A DNA stretch of 64,000 nucleotides from positions 1 to 64,000 of the forward strand of contig NZ_LQPI01000048.1 of the NCBI RefSeq assembly GCF_002101775.1, in the 5' to 3' direction. The notes beneath the pieces were generated by a model. It saw only the letters and a program-made list of their open reading frames with translations. It did no database searches and was not told where the DNA came from. Position numbers and translations under genes: made by a program. Origin of the DNA: Mycolicibacter nonchromogenicus. Lineage in GTDB: Bacteria > Actinomycetota > Actinomycetes > Mycobacteriales > Mycobacteriaceae. This document shows positions 1 through 9,227 of this stretch, piece by piece; the stretch's first letter is position 1, and each line of letters begins with the position of its first letter.

Positions 1-1094
1 AACACCGACACATCCAACTGCCGCGACACCGGCAACCGCGCCACATCATCAGCACCCAACACCGGCGGCCGCTCCAAACCCTGCGAATCCGAATTCCGCA
101 ACACCGCCGCCAACACCGAAGAAACCGGCTGCAAACCATCCTCCAACACCGCGTAATAACGCAACGCACCATCAGAATCGGTATCGAGGTCATGCGCCGC
201 CACGACAGCACCCACCGGTGCGGGCACACGCAGGTCGTACGCCGGCTTGGCACCGGCACCGGGGATCAGCGGCGCCACCAAAGCCGGCGCCTCCGGAATC
301 ACGTTGAACAGTCCGGTCGCGATCGAACGCGGGGTGGGCACCGCCGAGCCCCGCTCGCTCAGGCCCAGTGCACCGGTGATGGCGCGATCGTCCAGGTCGA
401 TCCGGCTGCGCTTGCCGTCCCACAACAACCACGCACCCGCGCCGTTGTCGACCAGCACCGCCTCCTGCGCATCGAGTGCAGCGGCACGGGATCCGCTGTG
501 GTCCAACGGCCCCGCGATCACGGTGACGCCGGCGGCACTGCCGGACACCGAGTCGCATGCGGTCCACTCAGCGTCACGGGCACTGCTCTGCACCATGCGC
601 TCCGGGGCTCCGGGAATACCGATCAGGTTGCCTCGGGCGAACTTGTCCAGCGCCGTGCTTTTCACCATGGTCGGGTTGACCGGCCGGCCGGCGATCAGCC
701 GGGCGGAGGTCAGGTTCAGCACCGGGTGCAGCTGGTCACCCACGCGCACATACAGCGCCGACGTGGAGCGATCAGCCAGCACCGGGTCATCATTGGCCGC
801 GCTGTTGGGCCAGATCAGGGTGAATACGAAGCAGCCGCCCGCGACGGTGGCCAGCACCAGCAGACCCATCAGCACTGCACGCGCTTGGGAGCGCAGCGGT
901 TCCACGAGCATCCGGGTGTCGTGCAGGGCTACGCCGGAAGCGATGCGCCGCATGACGAATCGCCAGCCGCTGACCTGATGCTTGGTGACAAAACCGCGCC
1001 GGTACTCGACCCGATCCGGGTTCTCGTTGACCGGGGTCCGCGACGCGAACGAGCGCCGCTCGTCGTCGGATCGATCGGAGGGGGCCGCGCTCAT
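1..1094 (-). CDS. eccB3: ESX-3 type VII secretion core protein EccB (partial, C-terminus outside window)
   Basis: EccB is a membrane component of the ESX secretion complex. From ATG at 1094 the protein opens with a basic cytosolic stretch containing GFVTKHQVSGWRFVMRR, a signature of the family, then one hydrophobic segment near residues 74-95 and a long extracytoplasmic domain that runs off the window edge after about 364 codons. The start overlaps the eccA stop by 4 bp (ATGA), so the two are translationally coupled. The eccA-eccB order directly after an Rv0281-type methyltransferase is that of ESX-3 (Rv0282-Rv0283), not ESX-5. The paralogue number is inferred from synteny. Confidence 0.92.
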   Translation of the reverse strand, partial: MSAAPSDRSDDERRSFASRTPVNENPDRVEYRRGFVTKHQVSGWRFVMRRIASGVALHDTRMLVEPLRSQARAVLMGLLVLATVAGGCFVFTLIWPNSAANDDPVLADRSTSALYVRVGDQLHPVLNLTSARLIAGRPVNPTMVKSTALDKFARGNLIGIPGAPERMVQSSARDAEWTACDSVSGSAAGVTVIAGPLDHSGSRAAALDAQEAVLVDNGAGAWLLWDGKRSRIDLDDRAITGALGLSERGSAVPTPRSIATGLFNVIPEAPALVAPLIPGAGAKPAYDLRVPAPVGAVVAAHDLDTDSDGALRYYAVLEDGLQPVSSVLAAVLRNSDSQGLERPPVLGADDVARLPVSRQLDVSV

Positions 1095-2923
1095 GCCTTG
1101 GCCTCCAGGCCCAGGCCACGCAGCAACGGCGTCACCGAGTTACGAACGTCTTCGGTCGTGATGGTCATGAGCTCCTCATCAGTGAATGCCTCGGTGCCCG
1201 CCTGCTCAGAGTGGTCAAGCCGGAATTCGCGCTCCTCCTCGGAGCGTTCGACGAGGTTTCGCACGAACCGGCCATTGCCGGCGATGTCCAGGCTGCGACG
1301 GGCTACGCCGTTGGCGTCGGGATGCGACGCCTCGGCCAGCTGAGTGAACAGCGCTTCCATCTCTTCGAGTGCGGTCTGCTCGAATCGGCTGTCGCGCTGT
1401 TCGGCCATCTTGTTGGCGATCTCAACCAGCTCCGAGGGCTGGTAGGACGGGAATTCGATGCTGCGGGTGAAACGCGAGCGCAGACCTTCGTTGGTGTCCA
1501 GGAACCGGTCCAGGTCCGCCCGATAGCCGGCGATGATCACCACCAGCCGGTCACGGTCGTTCTCCATCCGCGCCAGCAGGGTGTCGATGGCCACCAGCCC
1601 GAAGTCGTTCTTGGCGCCGGTGGCCACCAACGCGTACGCCTCGTCGAGGAACAGCACACCATCGAGCGCACTGTCGATGATCGCGTTGGTCTTGGCCTCG
1701 GTCTCACCGATGTGCTGACCGATCAGGTCGGCGCGGTGCACCTCTTTGATGTTCTCTTTCTTCAGCAGGCCCAGGCCGCAGTAGATCTTGGCCACCACTC
1801 GGGCGATGGTGGTCTTACCCGTCCCGGGAGGCCCGGCGAAGACCAAGTGGTGGGCACGCTGGGCCACGGCCAGCCCATGCTGCTCACGGCGAATCGCCAT
1901 CGCCACCGAGCTCTTGAGCCGCTGCACCTGGTCCTTGACCTCGGACAGGCCGATGAACTCACCGAGTTCGCGCTCGGCTTCGGCCAGCAACTCCGCCTTG
2001 CGCTCATGAGCGGACGGGTCGACGAAGTCATCGGCGCCGGGCTCGGTGGCCGGATCCCAGGGGTCGGTTCGCGCGTCGATACGAGCCGCGGTGGTCGTGA
2101 CGATGCCGAAACTGTGGTCCAACAATGCCTGCTGAACCTGCTCGTTCTCGGGGTTGGCGGCGTAAAGGTCCTGCAGCACTTCGGCTGCGGCTTCCTCATC
2201 GTCTTGAGCCCGCAGAATCAGGCCCTTGGCCAGAGCCCCGTCGGTGGCGGCGACCGCGATCGGGCCTTCCGGCTCCTCCAGGTAGGACAACGCCGGCGCG
2301 TACATACCCAGACGCGCCAGGGCAATCCCCAGGGCGATCTTTGCCGCGTGGCTGAACAGCTCGTCGCGATCGGGGTCGTTGACGATCGGCGTCAGCAGCT
2401 TGACCATGTCCGACCAGCGCCCGGCGTGGTGGTTCACCGCGATCGCCATCCAGCGAACGTCGTTCCAATCGGGACGACGCTGCGCGATCTCGGCGACCAC
2501 CGCGTTGGCCTCGGCGCACCGGCCGGCCATCGCCAGCTGGGCGGCATGGGCAAGGTGGAAGTCGTCGGCTTCGGTGGCACGCAACTTCAGGTACAGGCCG
2601 GTGTCGTAGTGGAACCCGAGCGCGCCCTGCTGCAGATCCAGGCGCCGCTGCAGGGTGCCGGCACTGGCGGCGGTCTGCGAGATGGCGGCCAGCACCCGCG
2701 GTGACTGATCGCCGGCGGCAGCCAGGCCGATCCAGGCATCGCACTGCTCGTGCGCCACCCGTGTGAGCGCCGCGAAGCCGGCACGCGCCGCCGTCAGGTC
2801 GGCGGGACGTTTCCGCTGGTAAACCTCGATACCGAGGGCCCGGCAGCAGGTGGCGAACCGGCTGATCGTTTCCTCGTCTACGCGCGGTTGCGGGGTGAGC
2901 AGCGCCGCATCACCGTTCTTCAT
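1091..2923 (-). CDS. eccA3: ESX-3 AAA+ ATPase EccA
   Basis: Cytosolic CbxX/CfqX-type AAA+ ATPase of type VII secretion, 610 aa. The N-terminal half is an all-helical TPR-like region; the C-terminal half holds Walker A GPPGTGKTT at about residues 361-369, Walker B LFLDEAYAL and a sensor region. The family is thought to act on ESX substrates or their chaperones before export. It is the first gene of the truncated eccA-eccB operon on this strand. The 5' intergenic region carries an IdeR-like box and a Fur-family palindrome, as expected for the metal-controlled ESX-3 operon. ATG 2923 is preceded by GAAGGGG on the coding strand. Confidence 0.93.
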   Translation of the reverse strand: MKNGDAALLTPQPRVDEETISRFATCCRALGIEVYQRKRPADLTAARAGFAALTRVAHEQCDAWIGLAAAGDQSPRVLAAISQTAASAGTLQRRLDLQQGALGFHYDTGLYLKLRATEADDFHLAHAAQLAMAGRCAEANAVVAEIAQRRPDWNDVRWMAIAVNHHAGRWSDMVKLLTPIVNDPDRDELFSHAAKIALGIALARLGMYAPALSYLEEPEGPIAVAATDGALAKGLILRAQDDEEAAAEVLQDLYAANPENEQVQQALLDHSFGIVTTTAARIDARTDPWDPATEPGADDFVDPSAHERKAELLAEAERELGEFIGLSEVKDQVQRLKSSVAMAIRREQHGLAVAQRAHHLVFAGPPGTGKTTIARVVAKIYCGLGLLKKENIKEVHRADLIGQHIGETEAKTNAIIDSALDGVLFLDEAYALVATGAKNDFGLVAIDTLLARMENDRDRLVVIIAGYRADLDRFLDTNEGLRSRFTRSIEFPSYQPSELVEIANKMAEQRDSRFEQTALEEMEALFTQLAEASHPDANGVARRSLDIAGNGRFVRNLVERSEEEREFRLDHSEQAGTEAFTDEELMTITTEDVRNSVTPLLRGLGLEAKA

Positions 2924-2971
2924 GCGTGGCTCGCCCCTTCACCATTTTTGACTGAACCAACCCGGCTGAAG

Positions 2972-2990
2972 TTAGCATTGCATAAGCTAA
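2972..2990. promoter_or_regulatory. IdeR-like iron box upstream of eccA3
   Basis: The 19-bp site begins TTAGC and ends GCTAA. By hand it agrees at 13 of 19 positions with the mycobacterial iron-box consensus TTAGGTTAGGCTAACCTAA, and it lies about 50 bp upstream of the eccA start. In M. tuberculosis ESX-3 is repressed by IdeR with iron. The outer half-sites are perfect inverted repeats; the centre is degenerate. Confidence 0.6.
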
Positions 2991-3110
2991 CTGTCGAGAT
3001 CGATCGTGACGATCGACGGGCGACATCCGTCACTCCCGCGGGCACCTTTCCGGCCCCCGACCAGGACGTTGGCACACCGACGCCACTCCAACCCATCACC
3101 GACTCCTTAT

Positions 3111-3126
3111 TGAAAATCATTTTCGA
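3111..3126. promoter_or_regulatory. Fur-family (Zur-like) palindrome upstream of eccA3
   Basis: TGAAAATCATTTTCGA contains the perfect palindrome GAAAAT-C-ATTTTC in otherwise GC-rich DNA. Fur/Zur boxes have this form, and ESX-3 of M. tuberculosis is also Zur-controlled. It sits about 190 bp upstream of eccA3 and about 70 bp downstream of the methyltransferase stop. Which Fur-family protein binds is inferred from context. Confidence 0.55.
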
Positions 3127-3195
3127 TTTCTTGGCACGCTACCGCATGCGGGATCCGCCTTCTACAGCGGTTCTCGGCGGCCGTGGCCACCGCTC

Positions 3196-4104
3196 CTAAC
3201 CCTTAACCGCCCACATCAACGAGTTGCGCCGGATCATCTGACCGGCTGGGGTGTCCGGCCCGGGAACCGGGCGGCCCAACTGGTGCAGGCAATCGGCCAA
3301 GGGCGTCACCGCCGGGGTCCAGCCGTGCGCCCCGAACCACTCACCAGCGGGAGCATGCTGCTCGTTGTAGACCAGTCGATGGAAGATGCGGGTGTCGTCG
3401 CCTGCCTCGACCTCGGCCGCAACGGCGGCCTCATACACGTCCTGGGGCATGGGGGCGCCGTCTTCAATCGCGACGTGGCTGCCCGAGGCGGCCAGGCCGT
3501 CGATACCGGCGAACAGCTGCTCCTGAGCAACAGCGGGGAGGTAGATCAATAGGCCCTCGGCGATCCAGGCCGAGGGCCGGTTCGGGTCGAAGCCGGCGTC
3601 ACGCAGCGCCTGGGGCCAATCCTCACGCAGGTCGACCGCAACCTCGCGCCGCTCGGCCGTGGGTCGGATGCCACGCTGCGACAACACGTAGCTTTTGAAG
3701 CCGAGCACTTGCGGTTGGTCCAGCTCGAAGATCGTCGTTGCGGCCGGCCAAGTCAGCCGGAAGGCACGCGAGTCCAGCCCGGCCGCCAGAATCACCACCT
3801 GGCGCACGCCGGCCGCTACGACACCGCTGAAGTATTCGTCGAAGTACCGGGTGCGCGCTCCCTGGTAGTTGACGAAGTGCTGCCCGAAATCGTCGGAGAG
3901 CAGCTCATGGTCGGGAAGGTCGCCGTTGAGTACGGCCGCCCAGTTCCCGCCGACGGCCCGGCAGAACAGCTCCGCATAGGGATCGACTGCCGCGGGCTCG
4001 GGTTTGGCTGCCTCCAGCGCCCGGGCGGTGGCCACGAACAAAGCCGTCGAACCGACGCTTGTGGTGATGTCCCAGCTGTCACCCTCATTACGCATCAGGG
4101 GCAT
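3196..4104 (-). CDS. Class I SAM-dependent methyltransferase (TIGR00027 / Rv0281 family)
   Basis: 302 aa, matching the length recalled for Rv0281. The N-terminus has the family signature [14 protein letters not shown] followed by VATARALEA; residues around 90-100 carry a SAM-binding glycine motif ([12 protein letters not shown]); a later [11 protein letters not shown] motif is also typical. Mycobacteria have many paralogues of this family with unknown substrates. It lies between the esxG/esxH pair and eccA3 on the same strand, 88 bp after esxH. Whether it modifies an ESX-3 product is not known. Confidence 0.9.
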   Translation of the reverse strand: MPLMRNEGDSWDITTSVGSTALFVATARALEAAKPEPAAVDPYAELFCRAVGGNWAAVLNGDLPDHELLSDDFGQHFVNYQGARTRYFDEYFSGVVAAGVRQVVILAAGLDSRAFRLTWPAATTIFELDQPQVLGFKSYVLSQRGIRPTAERREVAVDLREDWPQALRDAGFDPNRPSAWIAEGLLIYLPAVAQEQLFAGIDGLAASGSHVAIEDGAPMPQDVYEAAVAAEVEAGDDTRIFHRLVYNEQHAPAGEWFGAHGWTPAVTPLADCLHQLGRPVPGPDTPAGQMIRRNSLMWAVKG

Positions 4105-4192
4105 TGCACGGACCCTCCGCAGGGGCGCGCACCGTGGACCGCCCGAAGAATGCCGACGGAGACAGCGTTGCCACGCCGGGGCATGCGCCCCC

Positions 4193-4480
4193 TCAGCCCC
4201 ACTTGGCGGCTTCGGCGGTGTCGCGCGCGTTCATCATCAAGGTGTTGGTCTCGTGCGTGGTGGCCATCGCGTGATAGGCCCGCACCAACTCCTCCATCGC
4301 CTGGTTCCACTGCGCCTGCCACGCCTGATACGTCATACCCGTATCGCCCTGCCACGCCGCCGACAACGCCGCCTGCTCACTGGCAATGTCAGCACCCACA
4401 GCCTGCAACGTGCCCGCATACCCGTTCATCTCAGCCGCATGGGCCAACATCGCCGGGTAGTTGTACATAATCTGCGACAT
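4193..4480 (-). CDS. esxH: EsxH-like (TB10.4) ESX-3 substrate
   Basis: 95-aa WXG100 protein very close to M. tuberculosis EsxH: it opens [12 protein letters not shown] and has the WQG turn at residues 43-45. The zinc-site residues described for EsxH, His14, His70, His76 and Glu77, are all present. It forms a secreted heterodimer with the EsxG-like partner encoded 14 bp upstream. In M. tuberculosis esxGH lies downstream of eccC3; here the pair precedes the methyltransferase and eccA3. It may therefore be an extra copy of the esxR/esxS kind or a relocated pair; the rest of the ESX-3 locus is outside the window. Confidence 0.9.
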   Translation of the reverse strand: MSQIMYNYPAMLAHAAEMNGYAGTLQAVGADIASEQAALSAAWQGDTGMTYQAWQAQWNQAMEELVRAYHAMATTHETNTLMMNARDTAEAAKWG

Positions 4481-4494
4481 CAGACAAACCCTCC

Positions 4495-4788
4495 CTAAAC
4501 CCCGGTGTACCCAGACGCCGCAGCCGCATCAGCCGCCACATACGTCGAACCGGCATCCGCCAGATTCGCCTGCGCCATATCCAGCAACGCATTCACCCGC
4601 GCCGCCATCGCCACAAACCGCGCATGCGACCCCTGAAACGCCGCAGCCGCCTCACCCACGTGAAACGCCTGCGCCGACATCGCCGCCTGCTCAGCCTGCG
4701 CCATCGTCGACCGCATCAACGCCGCCTTGGCGCCAAACGCCGACTCCGACGCCACCAACTGCGGAATATGCGCATCCAACAAACTCAT
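4495..4788 (-). CDS. esxG: EsxG-like (TB9.8) ESX-3 substrate
   Basis: 97-aa partner of the EsxH-like protein; it opens [16 protein letters not shown] as in M. tuberculosis EsxG. As in EsxG, the WXG position is replaced (AAFQG). The C-terminal tail contains YVAAD, which fits the YxxxD/E type VII export signal. A good ribosome site (AGGAG, 7-nt spacing) precedes ATG 4788. The 237 bp between this gene and fdhD should hold its promoter; I found no clear IdeR or Fur-type box there, unlike upstream of eccA3. Confidence 0.9.
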   Translation of the reverse strand: MSLLDAHIPQLVASESAFGAKAALMRSTMAQAEQAAMSAQAFHVGEAAAAFQGSHARFVAMAARVNALLDMAQANLADAGSTYVAADAAAASGYTGV

Positions 4789-5025
4789 CGCCGCACTCCT
4801 CTCACCTATCGATTAGTCGCGGGCCCCGCCGTCCGGGTTCCATAGCGGCCACGACCGCCCGTCGCTCGGATCGTTGAGAGCGACTCCAGCACTTCCGGAC
4901 GAGAACGTCAGCGAAGTCAGTCAGGTCAATAACTGAGGCTCAACCCTACGGCAGTTACCTCGCCCTACGAACTTTTAATTGGTTCCAGGGCCGCGGATAC
5001 GGATTAACTTCGTGATTGCGCCGGC

Positions 5026-5850
5026 TCAGCCGATGACGCGGTCGGCCCGGCTGTAGATATTCATCGAGTCACCGCGAAGAAACGCGACCAGCGTCAGCCC
5101 GCATTCGACGGCCAGGTCGACCGCCAACGACGACGGCGCGGAGACCGCGGCCAGGACCGGCACCCCGGCCATCACCGCCTTCTGGGTGAGCTCGAACGAG
5201 GCGCGCCCGCTGACCAACAGCACCGTTCCCGACAGCGGTATCCGCCGGCGCTCCAGTGCCCAGCCGAGCACCTTGTCGACGGCGTTGTGCCGGCCGATGT
5301 CCTCGCGCACCACCAGCATGGTGCCGCCGTCGGTGACGTCGAACAGTGCCGCGGCATGCAGGCCGCCGGTGCTGGCGAAAACGTCCTGCGCGGCGCGCAG
5401 CTGATCGGGCATCGCGGTCAGCGCCGCCGCGGAGACACCGACCGGATCCTCCCCCGGGTGATAGCGGCTGGCGAGCCGTACCGCATCCAGCGAGGCCTTG
5501 CCACAGATACCGCACGACGAGGTGGCGTAGAAGTTCCGGGAGATGTTCACCGCGGGCGCCGGCACGTTCGGCGCCAGCGTCACATCCAGCACGTTGTAGG
5601 TGTTGGCGGTCTCGGGCTCGCCGCAGAAACGCGCGCTCACCACGTCGTCACGCCCGGTGATGATTCCCTCGGAGAGCAGAAAGCCCTGCGCCAGCTCGAC
5701 ATCGGATCCAGGCGTGCGCATCGTGACGGTGAGCGGCACCCCGCCCAGCCGGATCTCCAGCGGTTCCTCCACCGCCAGCGTCTCGGGCCGCTGGGTCGCA
5801 TCCCCTGCGACGAGGCGGCTGACCCGCCGACGCTGCGTTATCCGACTCAT
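5026..5850 (-). CDS. fdhD: Formate dehydrogenase accessory sulfurtransferase FdhD
   Basis: 274 aa. FdhD passes sulfur from a cysteine desulfurase to the bis-MGD cofactor of formate dehydrogenases. The reactive pair is visible as SSCGICGK with Cys113 and Cys116, matching the CxxC of E. coli FdhD (Cys121/Cys124). The gene is divergent from the formate dehydrogenase operon, 89 bp away, so both promoters share the interval 5851-5939. Confidence 0.95.
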   Translation of the reverse strand: MSRITQRRRVSRLVAGDATQRPETLAVEEPLEIRLGGVPLTVTMRTPGSDVELAQGFLLSEGIITGRDDVVSARFCGEPETANTYNVLDVTLAPNVPAPAVNISRNFYATSSCGICGKASLDAVRLASRYHPGEDPVGVSAAALTAMPDQLRAAQDVFASTGGLHAAALFDVTDGGTMLVVREDIGRHNAVDKVLGWALERRRIPLSGTVLLVSGRASFELTQKAVMAGVPVLAAVSAPSSLAVDLAVECGLTLVAFLRGDSMNIYSRADRVIG

Positions 5851-5939
5851 CGCTCCATCATCGCCGGTCGGGTTCTGCCCGTGTCCGGTTGCCGCGCAAA
5901 CACCGCTCCCGGGGGAGTCACCGGACTACGCTGCAGGGC

Positions 5940-8900
5940 ATGGTTCAGCGAAAATTCCTGGAGTGGCCGGTAATCCGGCAACTGCGCACCGGCGACGTGT
6001 TCGGCCGCGGACCGGCGGTCACCTCCGAACAAACCCGTGCCGTCGCGCCGCGAACCGCCACCGCCGACCGGGTGGTGAGCAGTGTCTGCCCCTATTGCGC
6101 GGTCGGGTGCGGCCAGCGCGTCTACGTCAAAGACGAGAAGGTCGTGCAGATCGAGGGCGATCCTCATTCGCCGATCTCGCGTGGGCGACTGTGCCCGAAA
6201 GGATCGGCCAGCGAACAGTTGGTCAATTCACCCGGGCGGCAGATCCGGGTGCTCTACCGGGCGCCCCGTGCCACGGATTGGCAGCCGCTGGAGCTCGACA
6301 CCGCCATCGACATGGTCGCCGAGCGGTTCATCGCCTCGCGGCGCAACGGGTGGCAGGACCACGACGCCGACGGGCGGCCCCTGCGGCGCACCATGGGCAT
6401 CGCCTCGCTGGGCGGAGCGACACTGGACAATGAAGAGAACTACGTCATCAAGAAGCTCTTCACCGCCGCCGGCGTGATACAGGTCGACAACCAAGCTCGT
6501 ATTTGACACTCCGCCACGGTTCCCGGTCTGGGAGCCTCCTTCGGTCGCGGCGGAGCGACGCAAACTCTGCAAGACCTGGCGAATGCCGACTGCATCGTCA
6601 TCCAGGGCTCGAACATGGCCGAGTGCCACCCGGTGGGGTTCCAGTGGGTGGAGGAGGCCAAAGCCCGCGGCGCGGTGGTGATTCACGTCGACCCACGTTT
6701 CACCCGCACCTCGGCGGTGTGCGACAAGCACATTCCGATCCGGGCAGGCTCCGACGTGGTGCTGTTGGGTGCGTTGATCAACCATGTGCTCACCCACGAC
6801 CTGTGGTTCCGTGAATACGTGCTCGCCTACACCAACGCCGCGACTCTGGTCAGCGAGGACTTCCGCGACACCGAGGACTTGGGCGGGCTGTTCTCCGGCT
6901 TCGATCCGCAGACCGGGCAGTACGACCCGTCGAGTTGGGCGTATCAGAGTCGAGAAGCCGGGGCGGACATCGGCTCGCCCGGTGGCGGGCACGAGCACGG
7001 CGTCAGCGCGTCGGCGCGCTCGGCCGGTGAGACGCTCGGCGCTGCCGGGGCGCCGCTGGAGCACGCCCGCGTGCAGCGCGACGAAACGCTGCAGCACCCG
7101 CGCACGGTTTTCCAGATCCTCAAGCGGCACTTCGCGCGCTACACGCCGGAGATGGTTCGGGACGTCTGCGGTATCGACACCGTGACGTTCGAGTACCTGG
7201 CGCGCGCGGTCACGGCCAACTCGGGGCGCGAACGCACCACATGTTTCGCCTACGCAGTGGGTTGGACGCAGCACACGCTGGGCGCGCAGTACATCCGCAC
7301 CGCGGCGATCCTGCAGCTGCTGCTGGGCAACGTGGGCCGGCCCGGCGGCGGGATCATGGCCCTGCGCGGGCACGCCAGCATTCAGGGCTCCACGGACATC
7401 CCCACGCTCTATGACTTGCTGCCCGGCTATCTGCCGATGCCCAAGGCCGGGCGCGACGACACCCTGCGCGATTACCTGGACCGGGTCAGCGCGAAGAGTC
7501 AGAAGGGCTATTGGGCCAACGCCGACGCGTATCTGATCAGCCTGCTCAAGGCGTGGTGGGGCGACGCCGCTACCGCCGACAACGACTGGGCCTATCACTA
7601 CCTGCCCCGCCTGACCGGGCCGCACGGCACGTATCAGGCGGTGACGGGGATGCTGAACGATGAGGTGGAGGGTTACTTCCTGCTCGGCCAGAACCCGGCC
7701 GTCGGATCGGCCAACGGCCGCCAACAACGGTTGGGCATGTCGCACCTGAAGTGGCTGGTGGTACGGGACCTGAACCTGATCGAGTCGGCCACCTGGTGGA
7801 AAGACGGCCCGGAGATCGCCTCCGGTGAACTGAGCACGCAGGACAACGAGACCGAGGTGTTCTTCCTGCCCGCGGCCAGTCACGTGGAGAAGGCCGGAAC
7901 GTTCACGCAGACCCAGCGGCTGCTGCAATGGCGCCATCAGGCCGTCGCCCCACCCGGCGACTGCATCAGCGATCTGGAGTTCTTCGTCAAGTTGGGCAAC
8001 CGAATTCGCGAGCGCCTCGCCGGGTCCACCGATCCGCGCGACCGCCCGCTGCTGGATCTGGTCTGGGACTACCCGCTCGATGAGCACGGCGACCCCGATG
8101 CGGAGTTCGTGTTGGCCGAGATCAACGGTCATCAGCTCACCGGCGAGGACGCAGGCACACCGCTGTCATCATTCACCGAGCTGCGTGACGATGGATCCAC
8201 CGCCGGCGGCTGCTGGATCTACTCGGGGGTGTACGCCGGCGGCGTCAACCAGGCCGCCCGCCGGGCGCCGCACGGCGGGACGAGCCCCAACCAGTCCGGG
8301 TGGGGCTGGGCCTGGCCCGCCGACAGGCGGATTCTCTACAACCGTGCCTCGGCGGACCCGGACGGCGTGCCCTGGAGCGAACGCAAGCGCTATATCTGGT
8401 GGGACGAACAACAGCGCCGATGGGTGGGACATGACGTGCCGGACTTCGTGATCGACCGTGCGCCGGGAGCCCGGCCGGATCCGGCGTTGGGCGGTCCGGA
8501 TGCGTTGGCCGGCGACGACCCGTTCGTCATGCAATCCGACGGCAAGGGGTGGCTGTTCGCACCCAAAGGTGTGGTGGACGGGCCGCTGCCCACCCACTAT
8601 GAGCCGCAGGAGTCGCCTGTCGCCAACGCCGTCTATCGCCAGCAGCGCAACCCCGCCCGAATCACGTTCCCCCGCAAGGACAATCTTTCGGCACCCAGCG
8701 CCGGAGAGCCGGGCGCCGACGTCTACCCCTACGTGTTCACCACCTACCGGCTCACCGAGCATCACACCGCGGGCGGCATGAGCCGCTGGCTGCCGTACCT
8801 GGCAGAACTGCAGCCGGAGATGTTCTGTGAGGTCTCCCCCGCGCTGGCCGCCGAGCGGGGGCTGGAGAACTTCGGCTGGGCCACCATCATCTCGCCGCGG

Positions 8901-9227
8901 GCGGCCATCGAGGCCCGGGTGCTGGTGACCGACCGGATGACACCACTGATCGTGGGCGGCCATACGGTGCACCAGATCGGGCTGCCCTACCACTGGGGGG
9001 TCGGCGGTGACGCCGTGGTCAGTGGCGACGCCGCCAACGATCTGCTCGGGGTCACCCTGGATCCCAACGTGCAGATTCAGGAATCCAAAGCCGGTGCGTG
9101 CGATATTCAGCCGGGCCGGCGGCCGCGCGGCGACGCCCTGCTCCGGCTGATCTCGGAGTATCAAAGCCGTTCCGGCGCAACACCGGAGACCGGCAATGCC
9201 GCAATCGAGCCGGAAGGGCGGAGCTGA
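5940..9227 (+). CDS. fdhA: Selenocysteine-containing formate dehydrogenase catalytic subunit (UGA recoded at 6504-6506)
   Basis: Molybdopterin (or tungstopterin) formate dehydrogenase, 1095 aa when UGA at codon 189 is read as selenocysteine. The N-terminus has the 4Fe-4S cysteines Cys50, Cys53, Cys57 and Cys85 (CPYCAVGC...RLCPKG). The Sec residue sits in ARI-U-HSATVPGLG, the position of Sec196 in E. coli FdnG (U-H-S-x-T). The frame continues without another stop to 9227, and a SECIS hairpin starts 11 nt after the UGA. ATG 5940 gives MVQRKFLEWPVIRQLR; an upstream TTG at 5889 is unlikely. No twin-arginine signal is visible, so the catalytic domain probably faces the cytoplasm. The stop overlaps the beta-subunit start by 1 nt. 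Confidence 0.94.
6518..6536 (+). promoter_or_regulatory. Bacterial SECIS element directing UGA recoding
   Basis: GGTTCCC-GGTCT-GGGAGCC folds into a 7-bp stem (one G-U pair) with a GGUCU loop at 6525-6529. It lies 11 nt downstream of the UGA at 6504-6506. Stem layout, GGUCU loop and spacing match the E. coli fdhF SECIS bound by SelB. The element is inside the coding sequence. Confidence 0.92.

Noticed and set aside
5889-5939. TTG start at 5889 for the formate dehydrogenase catalytic subunit
   Set aside because: It would add a non-conserved basic stretch without a ribosome site; ATG 5940 gives the expected start.
6504-6506. TGA as a nonsense mutation or assembly error splitting the formate dehydrogenase gene
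   Set aside because: A SECIS hairpin with correct spacing follows, and selD, selA, selB and tRNA-Sec are close by.
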